DNA from: Curtobacterium poinsettiae
GTDB lineage: Bacteria > Actinomycetota > Actinomycetes > Actinomycetales > Microbacteriaceae
Reading direction: 5' to 3'
Assembly: GCF_025677645.1 (NCBI RefSeq)
Contig: NZ_CP106879.1
Span: 1,674,001-1,738,000 of the forward strand
Length of the DNA: 64,000 nucleotides
The notes under the pieces are model-generated. The model was not told where the DNA came from and did no database searches. It saw nothing but the letters and a program-made list of their open reading frames with translations. Made by a program: the position numbers and the translations under genes. This document shows, piece after piece, positions 26,288 through 34,452 of this stretch; within the stretch, counting starts at the first letter, position 1; each line of letters starts with the position of its first letter.

Positions 26288-26357
26288 GCAAAGCACCGGT
26301 GTTCGCACTCTGAACCGCGTCATGCGTGTGTTCGGAGCGTGAACACCGGTGTCTTGC
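26288..26357. repeat. S-family palindrome
   Basis: GCAAAGCACCGGTGTTC (26288-26304) and GAACACCGGTGTCTTGC (26341-26357): 17-base arms with a 2-base mismatch, loop 36 bases. A second copy at 43623 has perfect arms. It lies between the convergent helicase and mycoredoxin genes, suggesting bidirectional termination. Confidence 0.7.
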
Positions 26358-26370
26358 GAGGAGCACCTGC

Positions 26371-26589
26371 TCAGATGCGGGACTGCACCTCGGCCAGAGA
26401 CGGGTTGGTCGCCGTCGAGCCGTCGGGGAACACCAGCGTCGGCACGGTCTGGTTGCCGCCGTTGACCTCGGCGACGAGCTCGGCCGTGCCAGGGGTCTGC
26501 TCGATGTCGACCTCGGTGAAGGGCACCCCGGCCTTCGCCATCTGGTTCTTCAGCCGAGCGCAGTAGCCGCACCACGTGGTGGTGAACAT
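26371..26589 (-). CDS. Mycoredoxin / glutaredoxin-like protein (N-terminus apparently frameshifted)
   Basis: A 72-residue thioredoxin-fold protein with the active site WCGYC near residue 6 and the mycoredoxin blocks EVDIEQTPGTAELVAEVNGGN, TVPTLVF and DGSTATNPS. Mycoredoxins reduce mycothiol mixed disulfides. The ATG at 26589 leaves only MFTTT before WCGYC, so most of the first beta strand is missing. Upstream, in a frame one base off, ATG 26642 encodes MSDTITREQFTPEAGGV, a natural N-terminus for this family. One base inserted near 26590 would join them. Confidence 0.85.
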   Translation of the reverse strand: MFTTTWCGYCARLKNQMAKAGVPFTEVDIEQTPGTAELVAEVNGGNQTVPTLVFPDGSTATNPSLAEVQSRI

Positions 26590-26591
26590 CG

Positions 26592-26642
26592 GACGCCGCC
26601 GGCTTCGGGCGTGAACTGCTCGCGGGTGATCGTGTCGCTCAT
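26592..26642 (-). pseudogene. Out-of-frame N-terminal segment of the mycoredoxin
   Basis: ATG 26642 opens a frame encoding MSDTITREQFTPEAGGV, which in the present sequence continues out of frame and stops after about 30 codons. It matches the expected first residues of the protein whose core starts at 26589, displaced by a single missing base. If real, the upstream frame could act as a coupled leader peptide; otherwise it is a mutation or an assembly error. Confidence 0.55.
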
Positions 26643-26700
26643 CCCTGCAGGCTAACCCCGGGTGCGGGGAAACCCCGCAGTGCCTGGTAGACAAGAGCGT

Positions 26701-28230
26701 GTGAGCCACACGCACCTCGAGATCGAGCGCACCTACGACCTGCCAGAGGGCGGTGCCCTCCCCGACCTCGTCGGCGCGGGCGGCATCCTCCGCACCGAGC
26801 ACCAGGAGCCGTTCGGACTGGACGCGACCTACTGGGACACCGAGCGGTACGACCTGGTGGCCGCGCGGGTGACCGTGCGTCGCCGCACGGGTGGCCCCGA
26901 CGCAGGCTGGCACATCAAGCGCTCCGAGTCGGACACGGTCCGCCACGAGCAGCAGTTCCCCCTGACCGACGACGCCGACACGGTGCCCGACGAGGTCCTC
27001 GCCGCGCTCTTCACGGAGCGTCGCGGCCGCGGGCTGCGCCCCGTCGTCCGGATCACCACCACCCGCACCGTCACCCGACTGCTCGACGAGGACGGCGACC
27101 AGATCGCCGAGCTCGCCGACGACCAGGTCACCGCCCAGCGCCTCGACGACGATGCTCCGGAGACCCCGCGGACCTGGCGCGAGGTCGAGGTCGAGACCGT
27201 CGACGGCGTCGACCCGCAGATCGCCCACGAGCTGTTCGCGGCCCTTGACGGGCGCTTCGCGGCCGTCGGCGCCGGCCCCGCCGCCGTCGCGTCCAAGCTG
27301 GCACGTGGGCTGGCAGGAGCACCGGCACCGCGCCTCCAGACCGAGGAGAAGCCGGCCAAGGGCACGACCGCACGCATCCTGGCGAAGCGGGTGCGCAAGC
27401 TGCGCGTCGCGCTGCTCGGCCAGGAGGCCCGGCTCCGCTCCGGTGACACGGCCGACCTCCGGCAGACGGCCGACACCACCCTCGAGATCGCCGCGATCCT
27501 GGGTGCCTACCGCCCGGCGTTCCCCGACGGCGATGCCGTCGACCGTGCCGCCGAGGCGGCGGACGGCCTGGCGGGCGTCACCGCGCGTGCGGCGCTGGCC
27601 GAGTACCTGATCGACCGGCTGCCGCGGGCGTCGTCGCCGGCGCAGGACGACCTGGTCGACGCGATGACCCGTGAGCGCATCCTCGCGTCGACCCGGGAAC
27701 GTCGCGACCAGGCGGTGCGGGACGTCGTCGCGTTCCTGCACGGCGAGCCGTTCCTCGAACTGCTCGACGCCCTCGACGACGCGGCCGAGCGCCCGGCGCC
27801 GACGGCGTGGTCGCTCCGCGCACCGAAACAGGTCGCGCAGGACGTCGGCGCCGACGTGAAGCCGCGCGTGCGCGAGCTCGTCCGGGCCGCCGTCGCCGAC
27901 GACACCTCGGACACCGCCGCCGAGCGCGAGGCCGCCGACCGCACCACCACCGAAGCCGCGTGGCAGGAGACGATGCGCGCCCGGATGGCGATGGACGTGC
28001 TCGGCGACGACGCGTTCCCGCACGCGCTGTGGAAGCGGATCGGTACCGCAGCCGACGTACTGACCGAGCGGGTGCGGTCCCTGCACGCCCTCGACATCCT
28101 CCGGGCGAACGCGGCGATCGCGGAGCGCGGGGGTGAGGGCACGTTCGGGTACGGGGTGCTCGCGGGGGACCGGGTGCGCCTGGCCGAGGAGTCCTACGAC
28201 GAGGCGGTGCACGCGCTCAACCGCGTGTGA
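26701..28230 (+). CDS. CYTH and CHAD domain-containing protein
   Basis: A 509-residue protein with an N-terminal CYTH (triphosphate tunnel) domain, residues about 1-200, and a C-terminal CHAD helical domain, about 225-505, rich in conserved His/Arg/Lys (ILAKRVRKLRVALLGQE). CYTH-CHAD proteins bind polyphosphate or nucleotide triphosphates. The CYTH signature ExExK is here EIERT: the conserved lysine is Thr, which may affect activity. GTG 26701 gives MSHTHLEIERTYDL; a longer frame from 26662 is possible. It is divergent from the mycoredoxin. Confidence 0.9.
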   Translation: MSHTHLEIERTYDLPEGGALPDLVGAGGILRTEHQEPFGLDATYWDTERYDLVAARVTVRRRTGGPDAGWHIKRSESDTVRHEQQFPLTDDADTVPDEVLAALFTERRGRGLRPVVRITTTRTVTRLLDEDGDQIAELADDQVTAQRLDDDAPETPRTWREVEVETVDGVDPQIAHELFAALDGRFAAVGAGPAAVASKLARGLAGAPAPRLQTEEKPAKGTTARILAKRVRKLRVALLGQEARLRSGDTADLRQTADTTLEIAAILGAYRPAFPDGDAVDRAAEAADGLAGVTARAALAEYLIDRLPRASSPAQDDLVDAMTRERILASTRERRDQAVRDVVAFLHGEPFLELLDALDDAAERPAPTAWSLRAPKQVAQDVGADVKPRVRELVRAAVADDTSDTAAEREAADRTTTEAAWQETMRARMAMDVLGDDAFPHALWKRIGTAADVLTERVRSLHALDILRANAAIAERGGEGTFGYGVLAGDRVRLAEESYDEAVHALNRV

Positions 28231-28263
28231 GCGCGCTGCGTGCGCTTGGTGCGCTTGGTTCGC

Positions 28264-28320
28264 TTGGTGAGCAGAAGAGGTCGGGTCCGACGTTCGGACC
28301 CGACCTCTTCTGCTCACCAA
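28264..28320. repeat. P-family palindrome (perfect 27-bp arms)
   Basis: Arms 28264-28290 and 28294-28320 are perfectly complementary over 27 bp around the 3-base loop CGT; they start TTGGTGAGCAGAAGAGGTCG. It is preceded by three direct copies of GCGCTTGGT-like sequence. It lies between the convergent CYTH-CHAD and oligopeptidase B genes. Related copies with the same outer GTGAGCAG arm are at 40185, 40475, 40655 and 48656. Confidence 0.85.
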
Positions 28321-28334
28321 CTGCGCGGTGCGGC

Positions 28335-30506
28335 TCAGCCCGCGGCGATCGGGTCGGCGGTCGCGGCGGCGGGCGACTCGTCGGCGAGCCCGAGCACGTC
28401 GAGCAGCCAGGCGAGTTCGAACGCCCGCTCCTTCCAGGACGCGTAGCGGCCGCTGACACCACCGTGGCCGGCGGACATCTCGGTCTTCAGCAGTACCGGA
28501 GCGCCGACTTCGCGGAGCTTCGCGGTCCACTTCGCGGGCTCGACGTAGAGCACGCGGGTGTCGTTGATCGACGTCACGGCGAGGATCTGCGGGTACTGCA
28601 CGTCGTTGCGGACGTTCTCGTACGGGGTGTACTCGCTCATGTAGCGGTAGACCTCGGCATCGTGCAGCGGGTCGCCCCACTCGTCCCACTCGATGACGGT
28701 GAGGGGCAGGTCCGGGTCGAGGATGCTCGTCAGCGCGTCGACGAACGGCACGGCGGCCAGGATGCCGGCGAACCGCTCGGGTGCGAGGTTCGCGACCGCA
28801 CCCATCAGGAGCCCGCCTGCGCTGCCACCCTCGGCCACGAGCCGGTCGGCACTCGTCCGGCCGGACTCGATCAGGTGCTCGGCGACCGCGACGAAGTCGG
28901 TGAAGGTGTTCTTCTTCGTCAGCGTCTTGCCGTTCTCGTACCAGTGCCGGCCGAGCTCACCGCCACCACGGACGTGCGCGACGGCGAAGACGACACCGCG
29001 GTCGAGCATCGACAGGCGCATGACGCTGAAGCCGGGGTCGATCGAGTGCTCGTACGAGCCGTAGCCGTACAGGTGCAGCGGTGCCGGGGAGCCGTCCTCG
29101 ACGGCGTCACGACGCCAGACGAGCGAGATCGGCACGCGGGTGCCGTCCGACGCGGTCGCCCAGTCGCGTTCCTGCACGTAGTCGGCCGGGTCGTAGCCGC
29201 CGAGTACGGGCTGGCGCTTCAGGACGGTGACCTCGCCGGTGGCCAGGTCGAGGTCGCTGACCTCGGAGGGGGTCACGAACGACGTGTACCCGATGCGGAG
29301 CGTCGGCTGCTCCCACTCCGGGTTGCCGCCGAGACCCGCCGAGAACAGTGCTTCGTCGAAGGGGACCTCGTGTGCATCGCCGTAGCCGTCGCCGTCGATC
29401 GGGATGATCGCGACGCGGGGGAGCGCTTCGGAGCGGTACTCCAGTGCGAGGTGTCCGGCGAAGGCGTCGACCGACTCGATGCGGCGCTCGGTGTGGTGCG
29501 CCACGACGACGCGGCGGTCACGCTCGGACGTCGGGTCGTCGGCGGGGACGTCGACGAGCTCGAAGTTCTCGGCGCCGTCGTTGTGCAGCACCAGGAACCG
29601 GTCGCTGCCGCCGACGATGGCGTGCTCGATCTCGTACTCGACGCCCTCGCGGCGGGGCCAGACGACCTGGAACTCACCGGTCGGGTCGGCGGCGTCGAGG
29701 ACGTGCGCCTCGGACGTGATCTTGGAGCCGAGCTCGATGACGATGTACTGCGAGGAGCGGGTGACACCGACACCGACCCAGTAGCGGTCGTCGGGCTCCT
29801 CGAACACCAGGACGTCGTCCGATGCCGCGGTGCCGACCGCGTGCCGCCAGATCTTGTCCGGACGCCAGGACTCGTCGACCGTGGGGTAGAACACGTAGCG
29901 TCCGGCCGGGTCGAAGGTGGCGCCGGCCCCGGTGTTCGGGATGGCGTCGCCGAGGTCGGTGCCCGTGGCCAGGTCGCGCACGTGCAGGGTGTACCGCTCG
30001 TCACCCTCGACGTCGATGCCGTAGACCAGGCGGGTGCCGTCGTCGCTGATGTCGTAGGTGCCGAGGGAGAAGAACTCGTGGCCGTCGGCCAGGGCGTTGC
30101 CGTCGAGGACCACCTGCTCGCCGGGGAGCGTCGACTCGCCCTCGACGACGGCGGGCGGTGTCCAGTCGTCGGGGCCGGCGACGGGCACGCGGCAGTGCAC
30201 ACCGTACTGGCTGCCCTCGGCGGTGCGGGTGAAGTACCACCAGTCGCCCATGCGGACCGGCACCGAGAGGTCGGTCTCCTGCACGCGGCTCTTCACCTCG
30301 GCGAAGATGCGGTCCCGCAGCGGCGCGAGGTGCGCGGTGGCGGCTTCGGTGTGGGCGTTCTCGGCTTCGAGGTACGCCAGGGTGTCGGGGGATTCCTTGT
30401 CCCGCAGCCACTCGTAGTCGTCGACGAAGTCGATGCCGTGGTGGGTCCGTGTCACGGGCCGCTTGGCGGCGCTGGGCGGGGTGGATGCGGTGTGCTCGTT
30501 GCTCAC
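28335..30506 (-). CDS. Oligopeptidase B-like serine peptidase (S9 family)
   Basis: A 723-residue S9A peptidase that cleaves short peptides, typically after Arg/Lys. The N-terminal part carries the beta-propeller with the domain start RTHHGIDFVDDYEWLRDKES. The C-terminal hydrolase domain has the nucleophile in EGGSAGGLLMG, the Asp in SINDTRVLYVEPAKW and the His in MSAGHGGVSGRY. There is no signal peptide, so it is cytosolic. The length and domain order match oligopeptidase B. Upstream on the same strand lies the Fic gene, 29 bases away. Confidence 0.93.
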   Translation of the reverse strand: MSNEHTASTPPSAAKRPVTRTHHGIDFVDDYEWLRDKESPDTLAYLEAENAHTEAATAHLAPLRDRIFAEVKSRVQETDLSVPVRMGDWWYFTRTAEGSQYGVHCRVPVAGPDDWTPPAVVEGESTLPGEQVVLDGNALADGHEFFSLGTYDISDDGTRLVYGIDVEGDERYTLHVRDLATGTDLGDAIPNTGAGATFDPAGRYVFYPTVDESWRPDKIWRHAVGTAASDDVLVFEEPDDRYWVGVGVTRSSQYIVIELGSKITSEAHVLDAADPTGEFQVVWPRREGVEYEIEHAIVGGSDRFLVLHNDGAENFELVDVPADDPTSERDRRVVVAHHTERRIESVDAFAGHLALEYRSEALPRVAIIPIDGDGYGDAHEVPFDEALFSAGLGGNPEWEQPTLRIGYTSFVTPSEVSDLDLATGEVTVLKRQPVLGGYDPADYVQERDWATASDGTRVPISLVWRRDAVEDGSPAPLHLYGYGSYEHSIDPGFSVMRLSMLDRGVVFAVAHVRGGGELGRHWYENGKTLTKKNTFTDFVAVAEHLIESGRTSADRLVAEGGSAGGLLMGAVANLAPERFAGILAAVPFVDALTSILDPDLPLTVIEWDEWGDPLHDAEVYRYMSEYTPYENVRNDVQYPQILAVTSINDTRVLYVEPAKWTAKLREVGAPVLLKTEMSAGHGGVSGRYASWKERAFELAWLLDVLGLADESPAAATADPIAAG

Positions 30507-30535
30507 CGTCCCACCCTATTCGCCCGCACCCCCGG

Positions 30536-31702
30536 TCAGGCCGCCGTGTGCTCGAACGCCTCGAGCTCGTCGACCACGGCGGGTGCCACCCACGCGCGGT
30601 CACGGCGACGACCGGTGACCGGACGGAGCACTCCCGCCGACACCAGGTCGTGGGTCACGCGCTCGACCTCGTCAGCGGTGAGCAGGGTGTCCAGGTGCGT
30701 TTCGGTCAGGACGGGGTCGTCGGCGAGCGCACGGCCGACGACGGCGTGCGGGCCCGAGGCGCAGGGGCCTCCGGACCGGTCGGCGTCGTGCTCGGCGAGC
30801 AGCAGGGCGCTCAGCGTCGCCTCGTCGCACACCGTCCCGATCGCGAGGGCCAGGTCGACCACGAACCCGGTGACCCTGCCGTCGCGGTACTGCTCCAGGT
30901 GTCGGAAGTACCGCCGCCGGCCCGCAGCGAGCGCGGTGGCCACCGGTGCCGTGACCCTGGTCGTCACCCCACGTCGCCGCAGCACGGCACCGATCAGCGC
31001 CCGCCCGATCCGACCGTTGCCGTCGGTGAACGGGTGGATCGACTCGAACTGCGCGTGGGCGATCGCGGCCTGTGCGATCGGGTGCAGGTCCACGCGGTGC
31101 ACGAACGCGATCAGGTCGGCCATCAGCGGTGCCACGAGCTCGGGCGGCGGTGGCACGTACACTGCGTCGCGGGGTGTGGCGCCGCCGCCGATCCAGTTCT
31201 GCACGGCGCGGTACCTGCCGGCGTACCGTCCGTCCACCGGGTCGTCGCGCATCAGCAGGCGGTGTGCCTCGAGCAGGGACGCCTCGGTGACGGTGCCCGA
31301 GTCGGCTCCGGACACCAGGTGCTCGACGGCGCCGCCGGCCCGGACGACCGCGGTGGCGCCCACGTTCGCCCGGATGCCGACGAGGGCCCGTGCCAGGTCG
31401 TCGATCGTCGCTGACTCGTCCTCGATCCGCGACGACGCCACGGCTTCGGTCCGGCCGAGCACCGACCCGAGCGGCGCGAGCCGGGAGCCGTGGTGGACGT
31501 CGAGGGCGCGCAGGGCCGTGGCGCTCCGGTCGAGCAGTGCGACGGTGTCGTCGTCGGGTGTCCACCGAGCCCTCGCGATGGACGGGGGCAGCGACACCTG
31601 CACGGTGGTCACGAGCCGGTCGTCTCGGCACCCGCGGACGGCACTCCGCCACGGTCGCTCGCTGCGCTCGTGCGTGGGCCAGGTGTCGCTCCGGTGTGCC
31701 AT
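30536..31702 (-). CDS. Fic family protein (AMPylator-type)
   Basis: A 388-residue Fic protein. The catalytic motif HPFTDGNGRIGR (HxFxxGNGRxxR) is intact near residue 230. The N-terminal region has SSRIEDE near residue 90, matching the (S/T)xxxE(G/N) inhibitory-helix motif, so it is probably a class II enzyme with auto-inhibition. The C-terminal ~70 residues (LTADEVERVTHDLVSAGVLRP) look like a winged helix. Fic enzymes transfer AMP to hydroxyls of target proteins. The start is uncertain: an internal GTG near 31613 (MTTVQVSLPPS) would remove the first 29 residues. Confidence 0.9.
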   Translation of the reverse strand: MAHRSDTWPTHERSERPWRSAVRGCRDDRLVTTVQVSLPPSIARARWTPDDDTVALLDRSATALRALDVHHGSRLAPLGSVLGRTEAVASSRIEDESATIDDLARALVGIRANVGATAVVRAGGAVEHLVSGADSGTVTEASLLEAHRLLMRDDPVDGRYAGRYRAVQNWIGGGATPRDAVYVPPPPELVAPLMADLIAFVHRVDLHPIAQAAIAHAQFESIHPFTDGNGRIGRALIGAVLRRRGVTTRVTAPVATALAAGRRRYFRHLEQYRDGRVTGFVVDLALAIGTVCDEATLSALLLAEHDADRSGGPCASGPHAVVGRALADDPVLTETHLDTLLTADEVERVTHDLVSAGVLRPVTGRRRDRAWVAPAVVDELEAFEHTAA

Positions 31703-31747
31703 CCCGCGACGGTAGGGCCGCCCCGACGCTCGACGCCAGGAATCGGT

Positions 31748-31825
<78 letters not shown>

Positions 31826-31826
31826 G

Positions 31827-31832
31827 TACCGT
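31827..31832 (+). promoter_or_regulatory. -10 element near the amidohydrolase start
   Basis: TACCGT ends 7 bases before the ATG at 31840, the same spacing seen at proA and the aldose epimerase gene, so the mRNA may be leaderless. No -35 is evident in the GC-rich repeats. Confidence 0.35.
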
Positions 31833-31839
31833 TGGTGCC

Positions 31840-33039
31840 ATGAGCAACTCCTTCGCGATCACCGGTGCCCACGTCGTCCCCGTCTCCGCTCCCGCCTTCG
31901 ACGGCGGCGCGGTCGTCGTCGAGGACGGCCGGATCACCGCGATCGGTCCGGACGTCACCCCGCCCGACGGCATGGCGGTCATCGACGCCACCGGTTCGTG
32001 GCTCGTGCCCGGGTTCGTCGAGGCGCACGGCCACGTCGGCATCCACGAGGAGGCCAACGGTGAGGCCGGCAACGACACGAACGAGATGACCGCGCCGAAC
32101 ATGGCCGGCGTCCGGGCGATCGACGCGATCGACATCGACGACGAGGGCTTCCGGGACGCACTCTCCGGCGGGATCACGAGCATCGTCGTCAAGCCCGGCT
32201 CCGGCAACCCCATCGGCGGTCAGAGCGTCGCCATCAAGACGTGGGGCGGCCGCACGATCGACGAGCAGCTCATCTCCGACTCGGTGAGCGTGAAGAGCGC
32301 CCTCGGCGAGAACCCGAAGCGCGTCTACGGGGGCAAGGGCCAGACGCCCTCGACCCGGCTCGGTGTCGCGAAGATCATCCGCGACGCCTTCGTCGAGGCG
32401 CAGAACTACCGGGCCGCCCGTGACGCCGCCGCGGCGAAGGACGAGCCGTTCGCCCGTGACCTGACGAAGGAGACGCTCGTCCGGGTGCTCGACGGCGAAC
32501 TCGTCTGGGACCAGCACACCCACCGCCACGACGACATCGCCACCGCGATCCGACTGTCCGAGGAGTTCGGCTACCGGCTCGTCGTGAACCACGGCACCGA
32601 GGCGCACAAGATCGCCGACGTGCTGGCCGCGAAGGACATCCCGGTCATCTACGGCCCGCTCTTCACCAGCCGCTCGAAGGTCGAGCTCCGCGACCGCGGC
32701 ATCCCGAACCTCGCGACCATCGCGGCGGCAGGGGTCCGGGTCGCCATCACGACGGACGCGCCGGTCGTGCCGATCAACATGCTCGTCGACCAGGCGACCG
32801 CCGCGGTGAAGGAGGGTCTGCCCGCCCAGACCGCACTCGAGGCGCTGACGGTCAACCCGGCCGATTTCCTCGGGTTCGGGGACCGCGTCGGTCGCCTGGC
32901 CGAGGGGTACGACGCCGACCTCGTGCTCTGGGACGGCGACCCGCTCGATGCGGCCAGCCGCGCGACGCGCGTCTGGATCGACGGCGAGCCCGTCTTCACG
33001 TGGTCCGACGGAACCGGCGTCACCACCCCGCGCTGGTAG
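31840..33039 (+). CDS. Amidohydrolase (imidazolonepropionase/dihydroorotase-like)
   Basis: A 399-residue metal-dependent hydrolase. N-terminal beta sandwich DGRITAIGPDV, metal motif VPGFVEAHGHVGIHEE (HxH), further histidines in WDQHTHRHDDIATA and LVVNHGTEAHK, and the final Asp in VAITTDAPVVPI. The C-terminal FGDRVGRLAEGYDADLVLWDGDPLD closes the amidohydrolase fold. The substrate cannot be read from sequence. ATG 31840 is chosen because the longer frame from 31390 has no start context and overlaps the Fic gene. A terminator palindrome follows. Confidence 0.9.
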   Translation: MSNSFAITGAHVVPVSAPAFDGGAVVVEDGRITAIGPDVTPPDGMAVIDATGSWLVPGFVEAHGHVGIHEEANGEAGNDTNEMTAPNMAGVRAIDAIDIDDEGFRDALSGGITSIVVKPGSGNPIGGQSVAIKTWGGRTIDEQLISDSVSVKSALGENPKRVYGGKGQTPSTRLGVAKIIRDAFVEAQNYRAARDAAAAKDEPFARDLTKETLVRVLDGELVWDQHTHRHDDIATAIRLSEEFGYRLVVNHGTEAHKIADVLAAKDIPVIYGPLFTSRSKVELRDRGIPNLATIAAAGVRVAITTDAPVVPINMLVDQATAAVKEGLPAQTALEALTVNPADFLGFGDRVGRLAEGYDADLVLWDGDPLDAASRATRVWIDGEPVFTWSDGTGVTTPRW

Positions 33040-33053
33040 CGGGTGCAGAGCCG

Positions 33054-33099
33054 GGAGGCCCGGATCGCGACGTGCCTGCGGGTCGCGATCCGGGCCTCC
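33054..33099. terminator. R-family palindrome between convergent genes
   Basis: Perfect 18-bp arms GGAGGCCCGGATCGCGAC (33054-33071) and GTCGCGATCCGGGCCTCC (33082-33099) around a 10-base loop. It lies between the amidohydrolase (stop 33039) and the convergent aminotransferase (stop 33128), so a bidirectional terminator is likely. The core GGAGGCCCG is the R-family arm. Confidence 0.75.
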
Positions 33100-33127
33100 A
33101 GGCCGTTGCGCCGGGGGTGCCGCGTGC

Positions 33128-34018
33128 TCAGACCTCGCGCGCCAGCAGGAAGTCGTTGATGCGCGTCGTGAGCTCGGCGTCGATCGGCCGCACGTCGCCG
33201 TTCACCGAACGGATCGGGGCCGCCTGCCGCACGCTCGACACGAGCCAGAGCGCGTCCGCCGCCGCCAGGTCGGCGAGGGTGACGAGTTCGTAGGCGGTCT
33301 CGATGCCCTCCTGCTCAGCGAAGCGGAACACGTCGGCCTGCGTCGTGCCGGCCAGGATCCCGATGTCGGTGCGGGGCGTGACGAGCCGGTCGCCGACCTT
33401 CATGATCAGGTTGGCGCGCGTGCCCTCGAGCACGTAGCCGTCGCTCGAGACGAACAGGGCGTCGTCGGCGCCGCGGCGGACGGCCTCGCGCAGGGCGGCC
33501 ATGTTGACGCCGTACGACAGCGTCTTCGCGCCCTGCAGCAGCCACGGCGAGGTGCGCTCGACGTCGTGCCGGTACCCGCGGTCCAGGACGACGACGGAGA
33601 TGCCCTCGGTACGTGCGGCCGTGGAGTCGCCCGACGGCGCGGCGTAGACCCACCCGGTCGGGCGCTCGGTGCCCTCGACGCCGCGGGTCAGGACGGTCTT
33701 GGCGAAGGCCTCGCGCACCGGGTCGAGGCGGGCACAGACGGCCTCGATGGCCCGGCGCCAGGCCTCCGGGTCGGGGGCGGGCAGGTCGAGCATCGCGGCG
33801 GAGCGGCCGAAGCGGGCGAGGTGCGCCTCGAGGGCCTGTGGTCGGCCGTCGATCACCGTGATCGTCTCGAACACGCCGTCGCCGCGCGTGACGCCGAGGT
33901 CCTGCACCTGCACGTGCTCCTCGAGCGGCTTCGCCCAGGTGAAGGCCTCGGCCGCGGGGTCGTGCGGCGCGGCGTCGCGGGAGGGCTGGTTGAGGACGGC
34001 GAGCACGGTTTCGGTCAT
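33128..34018 (-). CDS. Class IV aminotransferase (aminodeoxychorismate lyase/branched-chain aminotransferase-like)
   Basis: About 296 residues. Fold type IV PLP enzyme: LGVTRGDGVFETITVIDG near residue 43, the probable PLP lysine in LLQGAKTLSYGVNMAAL near 160, and SSDGYVLEGTRANLIM and ILAGTTQADVFRFAE phosphate-binding blocks. It could be PabC, completing folate precursor synthesis with pabB at 10.8 kb, or a branched-chain or D-amino acid transaminase; sequence alone does not decide. ATG 34018 gives the usual N-terminus; ATG 34030 is an alternative. The upstream hypothetical gene is 19 bases away. Confidence 0.88.
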   Translation of the reverse strand: MTETVLAVLNQPSRDAAPHDPAAEAFTWAKPLEEHVQVQDLGVTRGDGVFETITVIDGRPQALEAHLARFGRSAAMLDLPAPDPEAWRRAIEAVCARLDPVREAFAKTVLTRGVEGTERPTGWVYAAPSGDSTAARTEGISVVVLDRGYRHDVERTSPWLLQGAKTLSYGVNMAALREAVRRGADDALFVSSDGYVLEGTRANLIMKVGDRLVTPRTDIGILAGTTQADVFRFAEQEGIETAYELVTLADLAAADALWLVSSVRQAAPIRSVNGDVRPIDAELTTRINDFLLAREV

Positions 34019-34037
34019 GCCTCCATCCAACCGCAGC

Positions 34038-34388
34038 TCAGCCCGCTTCGGGCAGCGCGCCCAGCAGCTTCCACACGGCGGGCGTCAGCTCGGGGTGCTG
34101 CAGCGCGATCCGGCGCAGCCGGTGGTACTCCTCGCCCAGCCGGGTGCCCTGCCCCGACGCCGGGTGGCTCGACCACTGCGCGTGCCGCTTGCCGATCGCC
34201 TCGTCCAGGTCGACGGCGTCCGCGCGCAGGATCAGCACGACCTGTTCGTCGACGGTGGGGAGCGTCGGCATGAACTCCCACGGGTCCTCACCCTGGCGGC
34301 TCCGGTGCTCGACGAGCATCGAGATCTCTTCGGCAGCCTCGGCGCGCAGCACTTCGAGGCTGCGCCCGGTCCTGCGGGGCTCAGCCAT
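34038..34388 (-). CDS. Hypothetical soluble protein
   Basis: A 116-residue, charged, helical protein starting MAEPRRTGRSLEVLRAEAAEE, with no recognised domain. It contains many Leu/Glu/Arg and no signal or membrane segment. Start ATG 34388 has a nearby G-rich ribosome binding site; the frame continues to 34436. It precedes the class IV aminotransferase on the same strand and may be co-transcribed. Divergent from the Nudix gene. Confidence 0.65.
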   Translation of the reverse strand: MAEPRRTGRSLEVLRAEAAEEISMLVEHRSRQGEDPWEFMPTLPTVDEQVVLILRADAVDLDEAIGKRHAQWSSHPASGQGTRLGEEYHRLRRIALQHPELTPAVWKLLGALPEAG

Positions 34389-34452
34389 GGTGCCCCCGCA
34401 GCACGCCTGCCATGGGAAGAGCGTACGACACTCCATCGGTCACACTGGACGC

